The notes below the pieces were generated by a model. That model was not told where the DNA came from. It searched no databases and saw only the letters and a program-made list of their open reading frames with translations. A stretch of 64,000 bases of DNA from CAWJMD01 sp963700925 (GTDB lineage: Bacteria > Actinomycetota > Actinomycetes > Actinomycetales > CAWJMD01), in assembly GCA_963700925.1 (NCBI GenBank), contig OY969553.1, forward strand, positions 1,240,001 through 1,304,000, in the 5' to 3' direction. A program made the translations under genes and the position numbers. The first letter of the stretch is position 1. Every line of letters starts with the position of its first letter. Shown piece after piece: positions 33,372 through 41,347 of the stretch.

Positions 33372-34280
33372 CTAGGGGACGCCCGCCTCCGAGCGCGCGT
33401 CAGCAATCCGCGCGAAGTCGGACACGTCCAAGCGCTCGCCGCGGAGCGTCGGGTCCACCCCGGCCGCACGCAGGACGGCCTCTGCGCGCACCGGCGAGCC
33501 GGCCCATGGAGCCAGCGCCGCACGCAATGTCTTGCGACGCTGGGCGAACGCGGCGTCGACGACAGCGAAGACCTCGCCTCGCGTCGACCGGCACCTCGGT
33601 GGGTCGCGGCGCACAAGCCGGACGAGAGCCGAGTCGACGTTCGGCACCGGCCAGAACACCGAGCGTCCGATCGAACCCGCTCGGGTGGCGTCTGCGTACC
33701 AGGCGGCCTTGACCGACGGCACACCGTAGGTGCGGCTTCCCGGTGGTGCCACCAGCCGGTCGGCGACCTCGGCCTGGACCATCACCAGCACCGATCGCAG
33801 GCTCGCGAACCGCTCCAGGAAGCTGAGCAGCACCGGCACGGCGACGTTGTAGGGAAGGTTGGCCACCAGCGCGGTCGGGGGCGGGCCAGGCAGCTCATGC
33901 ACGACGAGGGCATCCGCCTCCACGACGGTGAGGGCGGCGGCCCGGTCGGGCCTTCGGGTGGCCACGGTGTCGGCCAGGGCCCCCGCCAGGACCGGGTCGA
34001 GCTCGACGGCGACCACGGACGCGGCCACGTCCAGCAGCCCGAGGGTCAGCGAGCCGAGTCCGGGGCCGACCTCGACCACGACGTCGTCCGGCCCGAGCTC
34101 TGCCCGACGAACGATGCGGCGCACCGTGTTCGGGTCCACCACGAAGTTCTGGCCACGGGTCTTCGTGGGCCGCACGCCGAAACGGCCTGCCAGGTCCCGC
34201 ACGTCGGCGGGGCCCAGCAGGCCGTCAGGTGAAGTGGTTCCGCTCAGCGCAGACCGAGCTCGGCCGAGCAGTGCGGCCAC
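33372..34280 (-). CDS. rsmA: 16S rRNA dimethyladenosine transferase
   Basis: KsgA-type methyltransferase adding two methyl groups to each of two adjacent adenines near the 16S rRNA 3' end. RPTKTRGQNFVVDPNTVRRI, VVEVGPGLGSLTLGLLD and the catalytic NLPYNVAVPVLLSFL are clear. The start is uncertain. GTG 34280 (302 aa) overlaps rpfB by 37 nt and keeps the family's LLGPADVRDL start. A CTG at 34247 would overlap the rpfB stop by 4 nt, and GTG 34202 removes conserved residues. Confidence 0.92.
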   Translation of the reverse strand: MAALLGRARSALSGTTSPDGLLGPADVRDLAGRFGVRPTKTRGQNFVVDPNTVRRIVRRAELGPDDVVVEVGPGLGSLTLGLLDVAASVVAVELDPVLAGALADTVATRRPDRAAALTVVEADALVVHELPGPPPTALVANLPYNVAVPVLLSFLERFASLRSVLVMVQAEVADRLVAPPGSRTYGVPSVKAAWYADATRAGSIGRSVFWPVPNVDSALVRLVRRDPPRCRSTRGEVFAVVDAAFAQRRKTLRAALAPWAGSPVRAEAVLRAAGVDPTLRGERLDVSDFARIADARSEAGVP

Positions 34281-35389
34281 TGGCCCCAGCCCGAGCGCTC
34301 CTGCAGGATCGTCGCGATCCTGATCTGCTCCTCGCGGCTGTTCTCGTGCGGGTAGCCGGAGCCACCGGTCGACCGCCAGGTCTGCAGCGAGAACTGCAGC
34401 CCGCCGTAGTAGCCGTTGCCGGTGTTGATCGACCAGTTGCCACCGGACTCGCACTCTGCCAGCCGGTCCCAGACGCTGCCCGAGGGCACGGTCGGGGCGG
34501 ACGGCGCCTTCTTGGTGCCGACGGCGACGACCTGCGTGACGGGCTTGGTCAGGACACGGGAGGAGAGGACCTTCGTGCCGGCCACCTTCCCGTCGACGAA
34601 GGTGCGGCGCACGACCTGCTCGGCCTTGCCCGCCTTGCCGGCCTCGAGGACCTTGGTCTCACCGGCAGCCAGTGCGGAGTCGCTGCGCTTCTCCACGGGC
34701 GGCGCGACGTCGACGGTCTCGGTGACGCGGTCGACGCGAATGCGGGTGACAGCGACCGTGAGGCCTTCGGTCAGCTCGGTCTCGACGGGCGTGGAGACCG
34801 TGTCGAGGTCGCCCAGGTCGACGCCCCGCTCGTCGAGCAGGTCACCGACGGTGGCGCCGGTCGACGTGACAGCCTCCGGCTTGCCGGAGACGGTCAGCGT
34901 GACGTCCTTGGGCGTGCGCAGGTCGAGCTCGAGACCCTCACGGCCGAGAGGCGCCGAGCGGGAGGCCGACAGCCAGGCACCGTCGGCGCGGACGCCGATG
35001 TCGGCGAGCGCGTCGTCGACGGTGAGGGCGGTGGTCCAGTAGGTCTCTGTCTCGCCGTCGATCGTGAGGGTGAGCTCACGCGCGTGCTGCACGACCACCT
35101 CGCTGCCGTCCTCCACCTCGGAGTCGGGTGACGGCGCGACCAGGTCGCGCGGGGAGATGGTGATGTCGGCGGCGGCGAGGACGTCCTCGACCGAGTCACC
35201 GAACGTGCGTACCTCGGTGGTCTTGCCGTCGACGGTGAGCTGGACGGACGTGTCGTTCGCGGCGTACGCGGCGGTTCCGCCGACGAGGACCGCGAGGATG
35301 CCCACCTGAGCCGCGAGGCGCAGCGGACGGCCGATGATGCGGGTGATGAACGAGTGCACAGGGTTCCTGACGTAGAACTTCCCGGGCAT
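34244..35389 (-). CDS. rpfB: Resuscitation-promoting factor RpfB
   Basis: Secreted or membrane-anchored peptidoglycan-cleaving factor that promotes growth from dormancy; 381 aa. An N-terminal TM/signal (about 22-44) is followed by three DUF348 repeats (VQLTVDGKTTEVRTFGDSVE is the first) and a G5 domain (about 215-285). The C-terminal Rpf lysozyme-like domain has WDRLAECESGGNWSINTGNG with the catalytic Glu. The ATG at 35389 has GAGGAT upstream. A long leader (231 nt) separates it from tatD. Confidence 0.95.
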   Translation of the reverse strand: MPGKFYVRNPVHSFITRIIGRPLRLAAQVGILAVLVGGTAAYAANDTSVQLTVDGKTTEVRTFGDSVEDVLAAADITISPRDLVAPSPDSEVEDGSEVVVQHARELTLTIDGETETYWTTALTVDDALADIGVRADGAWLSASRSAPLGREGLELDLRTPKDVTLTVSGKPEAVTSTGATVGDLLDERGVDLGDLDTVSTPVETELTEGLTVAVTRIRVDRVTETVDVAPPVEKRSDSALAAGETKVLEAGKAGKAEQVVRRTFVDGKVAGTKVLSSRVLTKPVTQVVAVGTKKAPSAPTVPSGSVWDRLAECESGGNWSINTGNGYYGGLQFSLQTWRSTGGSGYPHENSREEQIRIATILQERSGWGQWPHCSAELGLR

Positions 35390-35620
35390 CGGATCCTCGG
35401 ACGCGACAGAGCACGTGCGACGGCCCCGTTACCGTCGCACGCTCGGAGCGGCACTCCGCAGCCATCCCGTCGTCGGGGGCTGTGAGGTCATTCGTGCACG
35501 CCTGTGTCGCCGTCCGAAGTCTTCCCCGACCCCGGCCAACCGGTCGACCGTAACCGATTCGAGACCTTGTGTCATGCCGAAGGTCCGATGTGTCCGAGTT
35601 GTACAGGGGTCGCTCGTGCC
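35390..35620 (-). promoter_or_regulatory. rpfB leader region with hairpin
   Basis: Noncoding leader before rpfB. A perfect 10-nt inverted repeat CGTGCGACGG (35414-35423) / CCGTCGCACG (35432-35441), loop 8 nt, ends about 25 nt before the start codon. A CGGTCGACCG palindrome is at 35541-35550. Some actinobacterial rpf genes have c-di-AMP riboswitches, but I could not match that consensus here. Confidence 0.5.
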
Positions 35621-36487
35621 TCACCAGGGCCCGTAGAGCACGTCGCTGGTGCCCGAGATCACACCGCAGACCTCCTCGACCGGACGGTCGAGCACCGAGG
35701 CCATCGCCCGCACGGTGAGGGGCACCAGGTACCCGGCATTCGGCCGGCCCCGGTACGGCATGGGGGTGAGGTAGGGCGCGTCGGTCTCGACCAGAACCTG
35801 CTCGAGCGGCACCTCGCGCAGGGCGTCCCGCGAGTCCTGGGCGTTCTTGAAGGTGAGCACGCCGGCGAACGACAGGTACCAGCCCCGGGAGGCGCAGAAG
35901 CGGGCCATCTCGGCGTCACCGGAGAAGCAGTGGAAGACGGTGCGCTCGGGAGCGCCGGCCTCCGCGAGGACGCGCAGCACGTCGGCGTGGGCGTCGCGGT
36001 CGTGGATCTGCAGTGGCAGGTCGAGTCGCTTGGCCATCTCGATGTGCGCGCGGAACGACTCCTCCTGCGCCTTGGCCGCAGCGGGGTCGCCGTGGTCGGT
36101 GCGGAACCGGTCCATGCCCGTCTCGCCGACGACGCGCACGCGCGGGTGGTTCGCCAGGGCCTCGATCTCGGCGAGCGCCTCGTCGAGGTGTCCGGACGCC
36201 GCCAGCCGGGGCGCCTCGTTGGGGTGCAGCGCGACGCCCCCCACCAGCTGGGGGAATCGGTCGACCGCCCCGACCGTCCAGCGAGACGACTCCAGGTCGT
36301 GGCTGATCTGCACCGAGCGCGGCACACCCGCCCGCTCGGCTGCGAGCAGCAGAGCGGAGACGGTGGCGTCGTCGGCCTCGTGGTCGAGGTGGGTGTGGTT
36401 GTCGACGACGCCCTCGGCGCCGTCCGGCCCGACAATCGGCAGGGGCTCGGGCATCGGGGGGCGCACGTGCGAGTCCGCCCGGGTCAT
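35621..36487 (-). CDS. tatD: TatD family metal-dependent hydrolase
   Basis: TIM-barrel deoxyribonuclease/hydrolase of about 288 aa. Metal ligands are in VVDNHTHLDHEAD, VVGETGMDRFR, LPLQIHDRDAHADVL, TVFHCFSGD and VLVETDAPYLTP. The ATG at 36487 is preferred; GTG 36499 is an alternative. It lies 16 nt after metG and before rpfB, the standard actinobacterial order. Confidence 0.93.
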   Translation of the reverse strand: MTRADSHVRPPMPEPLPIVGPDGAEGVVDNHTHLDHEADDATVSALLLAAERAGVPRSVQISHDLESSRWTVGAVDRFPQLVGGVALHPNEAPRLAASGHLDEALAEIEALANHPRVRVVGETGMDRFRTDHGDPAAAKAQEESFRAHIEMAKRLDLPLQIHDRDAHADVLRVLAEAGAPERTVFHCFSGDAEMARFCASRGWYLSFAGVLTFKNAQDSRDALREVPLEQVLVETDAPYLTPMPYRGRPNAGYLVPLTVRAMASVLDRPVEEVCGVISGTSDVLYGPW

Positions 36488-36503
36488 GCGCTCGGCCACG
36501 GGC

Positions 36504-38327
36504 TCAGGCCCCCGCGGCCGGCTCGCCCGGGTCGTCCTCGCCACGCATCCGCCGCAGCTCCTCGTCGACGATGCTCAGGTCCAGCTTGGTGAAGATGGGG
36601 GACGGCGGGGGCACCTGGGTGCCGGCGACCACCGGAACCGGTGCCCAAGCCGGTCCGCCGATGTAGTCACCCGTCAGGATCGGGTAGCCGGGCCCTCCGT
36701 CGAGATCCTCCACCTCGTCGATGCGGGGCATCGGAGCCATCACGCCCGTCCGGCCGAACGCCTCGTGCACGCGCTGGGCGCTGTGCGGCAGGAACGGGGA
36801 CAGGATCGTGTTGCAGTCCGAAATACCCTGTGCGGCAATGTGAAGCACGGTCGCCATCCGGCCCGGGTCGGTCTTCTTGAGCGCCCACGGAGCCGTGTCG
36901 GAGAGGTACTTGTTGACCTCGGCCACGACGCGCATGGCCTCGCCGATGGCCTGCTTCTGCCGGTGCCGCCCGATCAGGCCGCCGACGGTGTCGAACCCGG
37001 CGGCGGTGGCCGCGAGCAGGGCGCGGTCGACGTCGGTGAGATCGCCCTGCTCGGGGACGGCGCCGAGGTTCTTGTGGATCAGGCTCGCCGTCCGGTTCAC
37101 GAGATTGCCCCAGCCGGCGACGAGCTCGTCGTTCGTGCGGCGGACGAACTCCGCCCAGGTGAAGTCGGTGTCCTGATTCTCGGGACCGGCGGCGCAGATG
37201 AAGTAGCGGAGCGCATCGGGCTGGTAGCGAGACAGCAGGTCGCGCACGTACAGCACGACTCCGCGCGACGACGAGAACTGGGCGCCCTCCATCGTCAGGA
37301 ACTCCGACGACACGACCTCCGTTGGCAGGTTCAGCGTGCCGTACTCCCCCGGTTCGCCGCCGCGAGTTCCCTTGCCGTTGTAGGCAAGTAGCTCGGCTGG
37401 CCAGATCTGGGAGTGGAACGTGATGTTGTCCTTGCCCATGAAGTAGTACGACAGCGCCTCGGGGTCGTTCCACCACTTGCGCCACGCGTCGGGGTCGCCG
37501 CTCCGCCGGGCCCACTCGATCGATGCCGACAGGTATCCGATGACGGCGTCGAACCAGACGTACAGGCGCTTCGTGGGCTGGTCCTCCCAGCCCTCCAGCG
37601 GAACGGGGATGCCCCAGTCGATGTCACGGGTCATGGCCCGCGGACGGATCTCCTCCAGGATGTTGAGGCTGAACTTGATCACGTTCGGGCGCCAGAGCCC
37701 CTCGGTTGCCTTGCGGTCGAGCCACTCCTTCAGGGCGTCGACGAGGGCCGGCAGGTCGAGGAAGAAGTGCTGGGAGTCGACGAAAACCGGTGTCTCGCCG
37801 TTGATCCGGCTGCGTGGCTCGATCAGGTCGATCGGGTCGAGCTGGTTGCCGCAGTTGTCGCACTGGTCACCGCGGGCATGCGAGTAGTCGCAGATCGGGC
37901 ACGTGCCCTCGATGAAGCGGTCTGGCAGCGTGCGGCCGTTGGACGGCGAAATCGCGCCCTTAGTGGTCTGCTCGACCATGTACCCGTTGCGGTGCACGGT
38001 GCGGAACATCTCCTGCACCACCGCGTAGTGGTTGCGCGCGGTGGTGCGGGTGAAGAGGTCGTACGAGAGCCCGAGCGCCGCGAGGTCCTCGACGATGACC
38101 CGGTTGTACCGGTCGGCCAGCTCGCGCGCCGAGACGCCCTCGTGCTCGGCCTGCACGAGGATCGGCGTGCCGTGCTCGTCGGTGCCCGAGACCATCAGCA
38201 CGTCGTGTCCGGCCAACCGCATGTACCGGCTGAAGACGTCGGACGGTACGCCGAACCCGGCGACGTGGCCGATGTGGCGCGGGCCGTTGGCATACGGCCA
38301 GGCGACGGCAGACAGGACGTGGGTCAT
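36504..38327 (-). CDS. metG: Methionyl-tRNA synthetase
   Basis: Charges tRNA-Met; 607 aa, class I synthetase. The HIGH motif appears as YANGPRHIGHVAGFGVPSDV. A zinc knuckle with four Cys lies in CPICDYSHARGDQCDNCG. The KMSKS region is the actinobacterial variant QFSSSRGVVLYVRDLL. The C-terminal anticodon domain runs from about 400 on. The ATG at 38327 is preceded by TAGGCT 7 nt upstream, the leaderless pattern. Confidence 0.96.
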   Translation of the reverse strand: MTHVLSAVAWPYANGPRHIGHVAGFGVPSDVFSRYMRLAGHDVLMVSGTDEHGTPILVQAEHEGVSARELADRYNRVIVEDLAALGLSYDLFTRTTARNHYAVVQEMFRTVHRNGYMVEQTTKGAISPSNGRTLPDRFIEGTCPICDYSHARGDQCDNCGNQLDPIDLIEPRSRINGETPVFVDSQHFFLDLPALVDALKEWLDRKATEGLWRPNVIKFSLNILEEIRPRAMTRDIDWGIPVPLEGWEDQPTKRLYVWFDAVIGYLSASIEWARRSGDPDAWRKWWNDPEALSYYFMGKDNITFHSQIWPAELLAYNGKGTRGGEPGEYGTLNLPTEVVSSEFLTMEGAQFSSSRGVVLYVRDLLSRYQPDALRYFICAAGPENQDTDFTWAEFVRRTNDELVAGWGNLVNRTASLIHKNLGAVPEQGDLTDVDRALLAATAAGFDTVGGLIGRHRQKQAIGEAMRVVAEVNKYLSDTAPWALKKTDPGRMATVLHIAAQGISDCNTILSPFLPHSAQRVHEAFGRTGVMAPMPRIDEVEDLDGGPGYPILTGDYIGGPAWAPVPVVAGTQVPPPSPIFTKLDLSIVDEELRRMRGEDDPGEPAAGA

Positions 38328-38334
38328 GGGGGGC

Positions 38335-38340
38335 AGCCTA
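38335..38340 (-). promoter_or_regulatory. -10 box of metG operon
   Basis: TAGGCT on the minus strand, 7 nt before the metG ATG, consistent with leaderless transcription. Confidence 0.55.
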
Positions 38341-38385
38341 GTGAGAGCCGTCCACCCACCTTTCAGTTGCTCACCTCACCCACAC

Positions 38386-38451
38386 CGCCCCCGTGGGCTA
38401 CTCACTCCACCCACGATCGCCGCCGCGAAACGTGTGGGCTGCGTGAGCCCG
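38386..38451. repeat. 66-nt intergenic repeat, copy A
   Basis: Matches copy B (39436-39501) at 53 of 66 positions without gaps, in the same orientation. It contains an imperfect palindrome CTCACTCCACCCAC / GTGTGGGCTGCGTGAG. A related half-unit in inverse sense lies just upstream (38368-38385). Copies A and B bracket an XRE/DUF2975 gene pair. Confidence 0.8.
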
Positions 38452-38459
38452 TCACGGGG

Positions 38460-38699
38460 TCAACGAGGCGGGTCCACGCTGAAGAGGTCTCCCGGCTGGC
38501 AAGCCAGCGCATCACAGACCGCGGTCAGAGTCGAGAACCGCACGGCCCGAGCGCGATCGTTCTTCATCACCGACAGGTTCACAACCGTGACGCCGACGCG
38601 GTCCGCGAGCTCGATGAGCGTCATTCCACGTTCGGCCAGCAAGCGGTCGAGGTGGCACACGACGCGGTGCTGGTCGTCCGGACCGCCAGCGGGCGTCAC
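38460..38699 (-). CDS. Small XRE-family (YozG-like) HTH regulator
   Basis: A 79-aa Cro/CI-type DNA-binding protein: DRLLAERGMTLIELADRVGV, then TVVNLSVMKNDRARAVRFST and LTAVCDALACQPGDLF. Proteins of this type are usually encoded right after a DUF2975 membrane protein, as here. GTG at 38699 overlaps that gene's stop (GTGA). It likely represses its own operon; palindromes are present at the operon promoter. The signal is unknown. Confidence 0.88.
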   Translation of the reverse strand: MTPAGGPDDQHRVVCHLDRLLAERGMTLIELADRVGVTVVNLSVMKNDRARAVRFSTLTAVCDALACQPGDLFSVDPPR

Positions 38700-39349
38700 A
38701 CCAGACCCTCGACGTCGTCGGCAATCTGCTCGCCGCGACGGAAGGCCTCGGCGACAACGAGAAGGGCGGCCACCAGGGCGAACGGGAGAAGGGGGAAGTT
38801 GACGCTCTGCTCGAAGACCCCCTCCAGGCTCGCACCGGTGCGCCCGAGCACCATCGCCGTGGCGGCCGCCGGCAGCAGCGGTACGAGGGCGCCGTTCGCG
38901 CCGACGAGGACGGCGACCACCGCGATGCGCCGCGCGTTGCCGTGCGCGAAGGGTTCGCCGGCTGCGATCGACCGCAAGACGGGGAGCAGCAGCAGCGCGC
39001 CGGCGCCGACCGAGAGACCGATGACCGCCAGGTCACCACGCGCCAACAGCTGCTCGGTGACGGTCGAGTCCGACGCTCGGACAGTGACGTCGAAGTCGTC
39101 CTCCACCCACACCCCGTCCGGCAGCATGTCGACGGTCAGGACGGCGTCCTCACGCGTCCTGGTCGCGTCCGGCCCGAAGTGCCCGGCCCGAAAGGTGGCG
39201 AAGACCCTGACGTCGCCGGGCGCCTGCGTGGCGCCGCTGATCGCGAAGACGGGACCGGCCACGGCCGACACGATCCCGATGAGGCCGACCGCGAACATGA
39301 TGAACCGGAAGCTGCCGTGGCCGACGTAGCTTCGGGTGCGCGCCGACAT
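38696..39349 (-). CDS. DUF2975 domain membrane protein
   Basis: Membrane protein of 217 aa with four hydrophobic helices (about 15-35, 110-130, 142-165, 180-200) and a ~70-residue extracytoplasmic loop after the first. DUF2975 proteins are almost always coupled to a small XRE regulator and their job is unknown. The ATG at 39349 is preferred because GGGGG lies 5-6 nt upstream; ATG 39361 is the alternative. The pair lies between two copies of a 66-nt repeat. Confidence 0.82.
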   Translation of the reverse strand: MSARTRSYVGHGSFRFIMFAVGLIGIVSAVAGPVFAISGATQAPGDVRVFATFRAGHFGPDATRTREDAVLTVDMLPDGVWVEDDFDVTVRASDSTVTEQLLARGDLAVIGLSVGAGALLLLPVLRSIAAGEPFAHGNARRIAVVAVLVGANGALVPLLPAAATAMVLGRTGASLEGVFEQSVNFPLLPFALVAALLVVAEAFRRGEQIADDVEGLV

Positions 39350-39359
39350 GTGAACCCCC

Positions 39360-39414
39360 ATCGTTTTTCGATATGCCTGCCCACACTGTGGGCTATCGAC
39401 AATCGATATGTCAA
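39360..39414 (-). promoter_or_regulatory. Operator-rich promoter of DUF2975/XRE operon
   Basis: A -35-like TTGACA is on the minus strand at 39414-39409. Three palindromes follow: TATCGACAATCGATA (39394-39408), CCCACACTGTGGG (39380-39392) and ATCG-N5-CGAT (39360-39372). They fit repressor sites for the small XRE protein. No clear -10 box was found. Confidence 0.6.
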
Positions 39415-39435
39415 GGGAGGACGTGGCAGCACGGC

Positions 39436-39501
39436 CGCCCCCGTGCCTTGCTCACTCCACCCACCATTTTCGGCCCAGAACGTGTGGGCTGGGTGAGCCC
39501 G
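39436..39501. repeat. 66-nt intergenic repeat, copy B
   Basis: Direct copy of 38386-38451 (53/66 matches). It is followed by an inverse half-unit, GACGTGTGGGCAGGGTGAGC (39510-39529), matching the half-unit that precedes copy A. Confidence 0.8.
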
Positions 39502-39541
39502 CCACAGGCGACGTGTGGGCAGGGTGAGCAAGTGTTGGGGG

Positions 39542-40735
39542 TCAGGCCAGGTCGGGGAGTCCCTTCCTGAGCTGGCGGGCCGCCTGCGCGATGCGCTGCT
39601 CGTTCTCGATCAGCGCGAACCGCACGAAGGCGTCGCCCTGGGCGCCGAACCCGACGCCGGGCGAGACGGCGACGTCGCACTCGGTGATGATCTTCTTCGC
39701 GAACTCGATGGAGCCCAGGTGGCGGTAGGCCTCCGGGATCGGCGCCCAGGCGAACATCGTGCCGCGGGGCTTGTTGATCGCCCAGCCGGCGCGGTTCAGT
39801 CCCTCCCACAGGGCGTCGCGCCGGCGCTCGTAGGTGGCGTTCACCTCGAGCGGGTAGTCGACCGCCTCGTCCAGCGTGACCGTGGCGGCGATCTGGATCG
39901 GCTGGAACGTCCCGTAGTCGAGGTAGCTCTTGAGCTTGGCGAGGGCACCGACGACCTCGCGGTTGCCGACCAGGAAGGCCACTCGCCAACCGGCCATCGA
40001 GAACGACTTCGTCATCGAGTAGAGCTCGACGGCGACCTCCTTGGCACCCTCGCACTGCAGGATCGAAGGGGGCATCCAGCCGTCGAAAGCCGTCTCGGCG
40101 TAGGCGAAGTCGTGCACGAGCACGACATCTCGCTCCCTGGCCCAGTCGACCAGCCGTTGCAGGTCGGCCAGCTCCACCGTCGACGTCGTGGGGTTGTGGG
40201 GGAACGACAGCACCACGACCCGGGGCTTCGGCCAGCCGAACTCCCACGCCTCCATCACGTTGTCGACGTAGTCCTCGTCACCGGTGCCGTCGGCCTTGGG
40301 GCCGATCGGCACCTGCCGCGCGTCGGCACCGGCGAAGTACGGACCCCAGATGTGGATCGGGTAGGACGGCGAGGGCACCAGCGCGGCGTCGCCCGACTGC
40401 AGCAGCACCCACATCAGGTGGCTGAAGCCCTCCTTTGCCCCGATGGTGCTGATCACCTCGGTGTCGGGGTCCAGCTCGACCCCGAACCGCCGCCGGTAGA
40501 GGCCGGCTACCGCCTGCCGCAGCTTGGGGATGCCTCGGGAGGACGAGTAGCGGTGGTTCCTCGTGTTGTGCGCAGCCTCGGAGAGCTTCTCGACTGCCAG
40601 TGCGGGAGAAGGGATGTCGGGGTTGCCGAAGCCGAGGTCGATGACGTCGCGGCCTGCGCGCCGTGCCTCGACCTTGAGGCCGTCGATGATCGTGAAGACG
40701 TACGGCGGCAGGCCGGGGATGCGGCGGAACTCCAT
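39542..40735 (-). CDS. alaC: Alanine transaminase AlaC-like, class I/II PLP aminotransferase
   Basis: PLP aminotransferase of 397 aa, most like AlaC, which makes alanine from pyruvate and glutamate. Landmarks are LPPYVFTIIDGLKVEARRAG, YSSSRGIPKLRQAVAGLYRR, VISTIGAKEGFSHLMW, PSYPIHIWGPYFAGA and the PLP lysine in SMTKSFSMAGWRVAFL. The ATG at 40735 follows TAGCCT by 6 nt, a leaderless signal. Function by family similarity only; relatives include diaminopimelate and succinyldiaminopimelate transaminases. Confidence 0.88.
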   Translation of the reverse strand: MEFRRIPGLPPYVFTIIDGLKVEARRAGRDVIDLGFGNPDIPSPALAVEKLSEAAHNTRNHRYSSSRGIPKLRQAVAGLYRRRFGVELDPDTEVISTIGAKEGFSHLMWVLLQSGDAALVPSPSYPIHIWGPYFAGADARQVPIGPKADGTGDEDYVDNVMEAWEFGWPKPRVVVLSFPHNPTTSTVELADLQRLVDWARERDVVLVHDFAYAETAFDGWMPPSILQCEGAKEVAVELYSMTKSFSMAGWRVAFLVGNREVVGALAKLKSYLDYGTFQPIQIAATVTLDEAVDYPLEVNATYERRRDALWEGLNRAGWAINKPRGTMFAWAPIPEAYRHLGSIEFAKKIITECDVAVSPGVGFGAQGDAFVRFALIENEQRIAQAARQLRKGLPDLA

Positions 40736-40741
40736 CGCCGA

Positions 40742-40747
40742 AGGCTA
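40742..40747 (-). promoter_or_regulatory. -10 box of alaC-like gene
   Basis: TAGCCT on the minus strand, 6 nt before the ATG at 40735 (leaderless spacing). Confidence 0.5.
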
Positions 40748-40771
40748 TCTGTGGGCGGGCCCGGTTCTCGT

Positions 40772-41329
40772 CTACCAGGTCCGCTGGAAGCGGAACCCCT
40801 CCTCGTCCTGAGCCTCGATGAAGGCCATGGCAGCGATGGAGCGATCCTCTGCATTGCGGTCGAGGAATGCCATCAGCGGCGAGTCGTCGAGCCGACCCGA
40901 GCGACGCAGCATCTCCTCGAGCCGCCGCAGCCGGCCGCGCACGGGGCCCGCAAGCGCGGCCACCGCCCTGAACTCCGCCTTTGGACGCGCGCCCAGGATC
41001 TCAGCAGCCCGATACAGCAGGCTCAGGACCGGCAGCGTGTCGCGGTAGTCGTCGACCAGAGCCAGTGCCAGCTGTGCCGCGGACAGCCCTTCGCGGAGCA
41101 CCGTGAGGGATCCCGTGCGCACCGACAGCGAGGCCATCCGTTCCGCGAAGGCGGTCAAGACTCGCCCGTGGCCGTCGCCCAGAGCGCCCCTCACCTCATC
41201 GAAGGCCTCGGGACCGTCGATGAGACGCACGAAAGCCGCGATCTCCTCGTCGCGCCCGCACGGCAACCGCGCGTTCCCGTAGCCCGCGTTGTTGGCCGGA
41301 TCCAGCGCCTCCAGATCGGCGGCATCCAT
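40772..41329 (-). CDS. Hypothetical protein, all-helical
   Basis: Soluble protein of 185 aa without a recognised domain. It is predicted helical throughout, with charged repeats near the C-terminus (PVRGRLRRLEEMLRRSGRL) and no TM segment or signal. Its G+C-rich third-position codon use matches the neighbours, so it is probably a real gene. The ATG at 41329 has GGGGGGAG about 9 nt upstream; GTG 41338 is possible. It lies 18 nt downstream of a diguanylate cyclase on the same strand, so it may be co-transcribed and part of the same signalling unit (inference). Confidence 0.7.
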   Translation of the reverse strand: MDAADLEALDPANNAGYGNARLPCGRDEEIAAFVRLIDGPEAFDEVRGALGDGHGRVLTAFAERMASLSVRTGSLTVLREGLSAAQLALALVDDYRDTLPVLSLLYRAAEILGARPKAEFRAVAALAGPVRGRLRRLEEMLRRSGRLDDSPLMAFLDRNAEDRSIAAMAFIEAQDEEGFRFQRTW

Positions 41330-41347
41330 GATCGTCACTCCCCCCGA

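Noticed and set aside
35390..35620. c-di-AMP (ydaO-type) riboswitch before rpfB
   Set aside because: I could not find the conserved core by eye; only a simple hairpin is supported.
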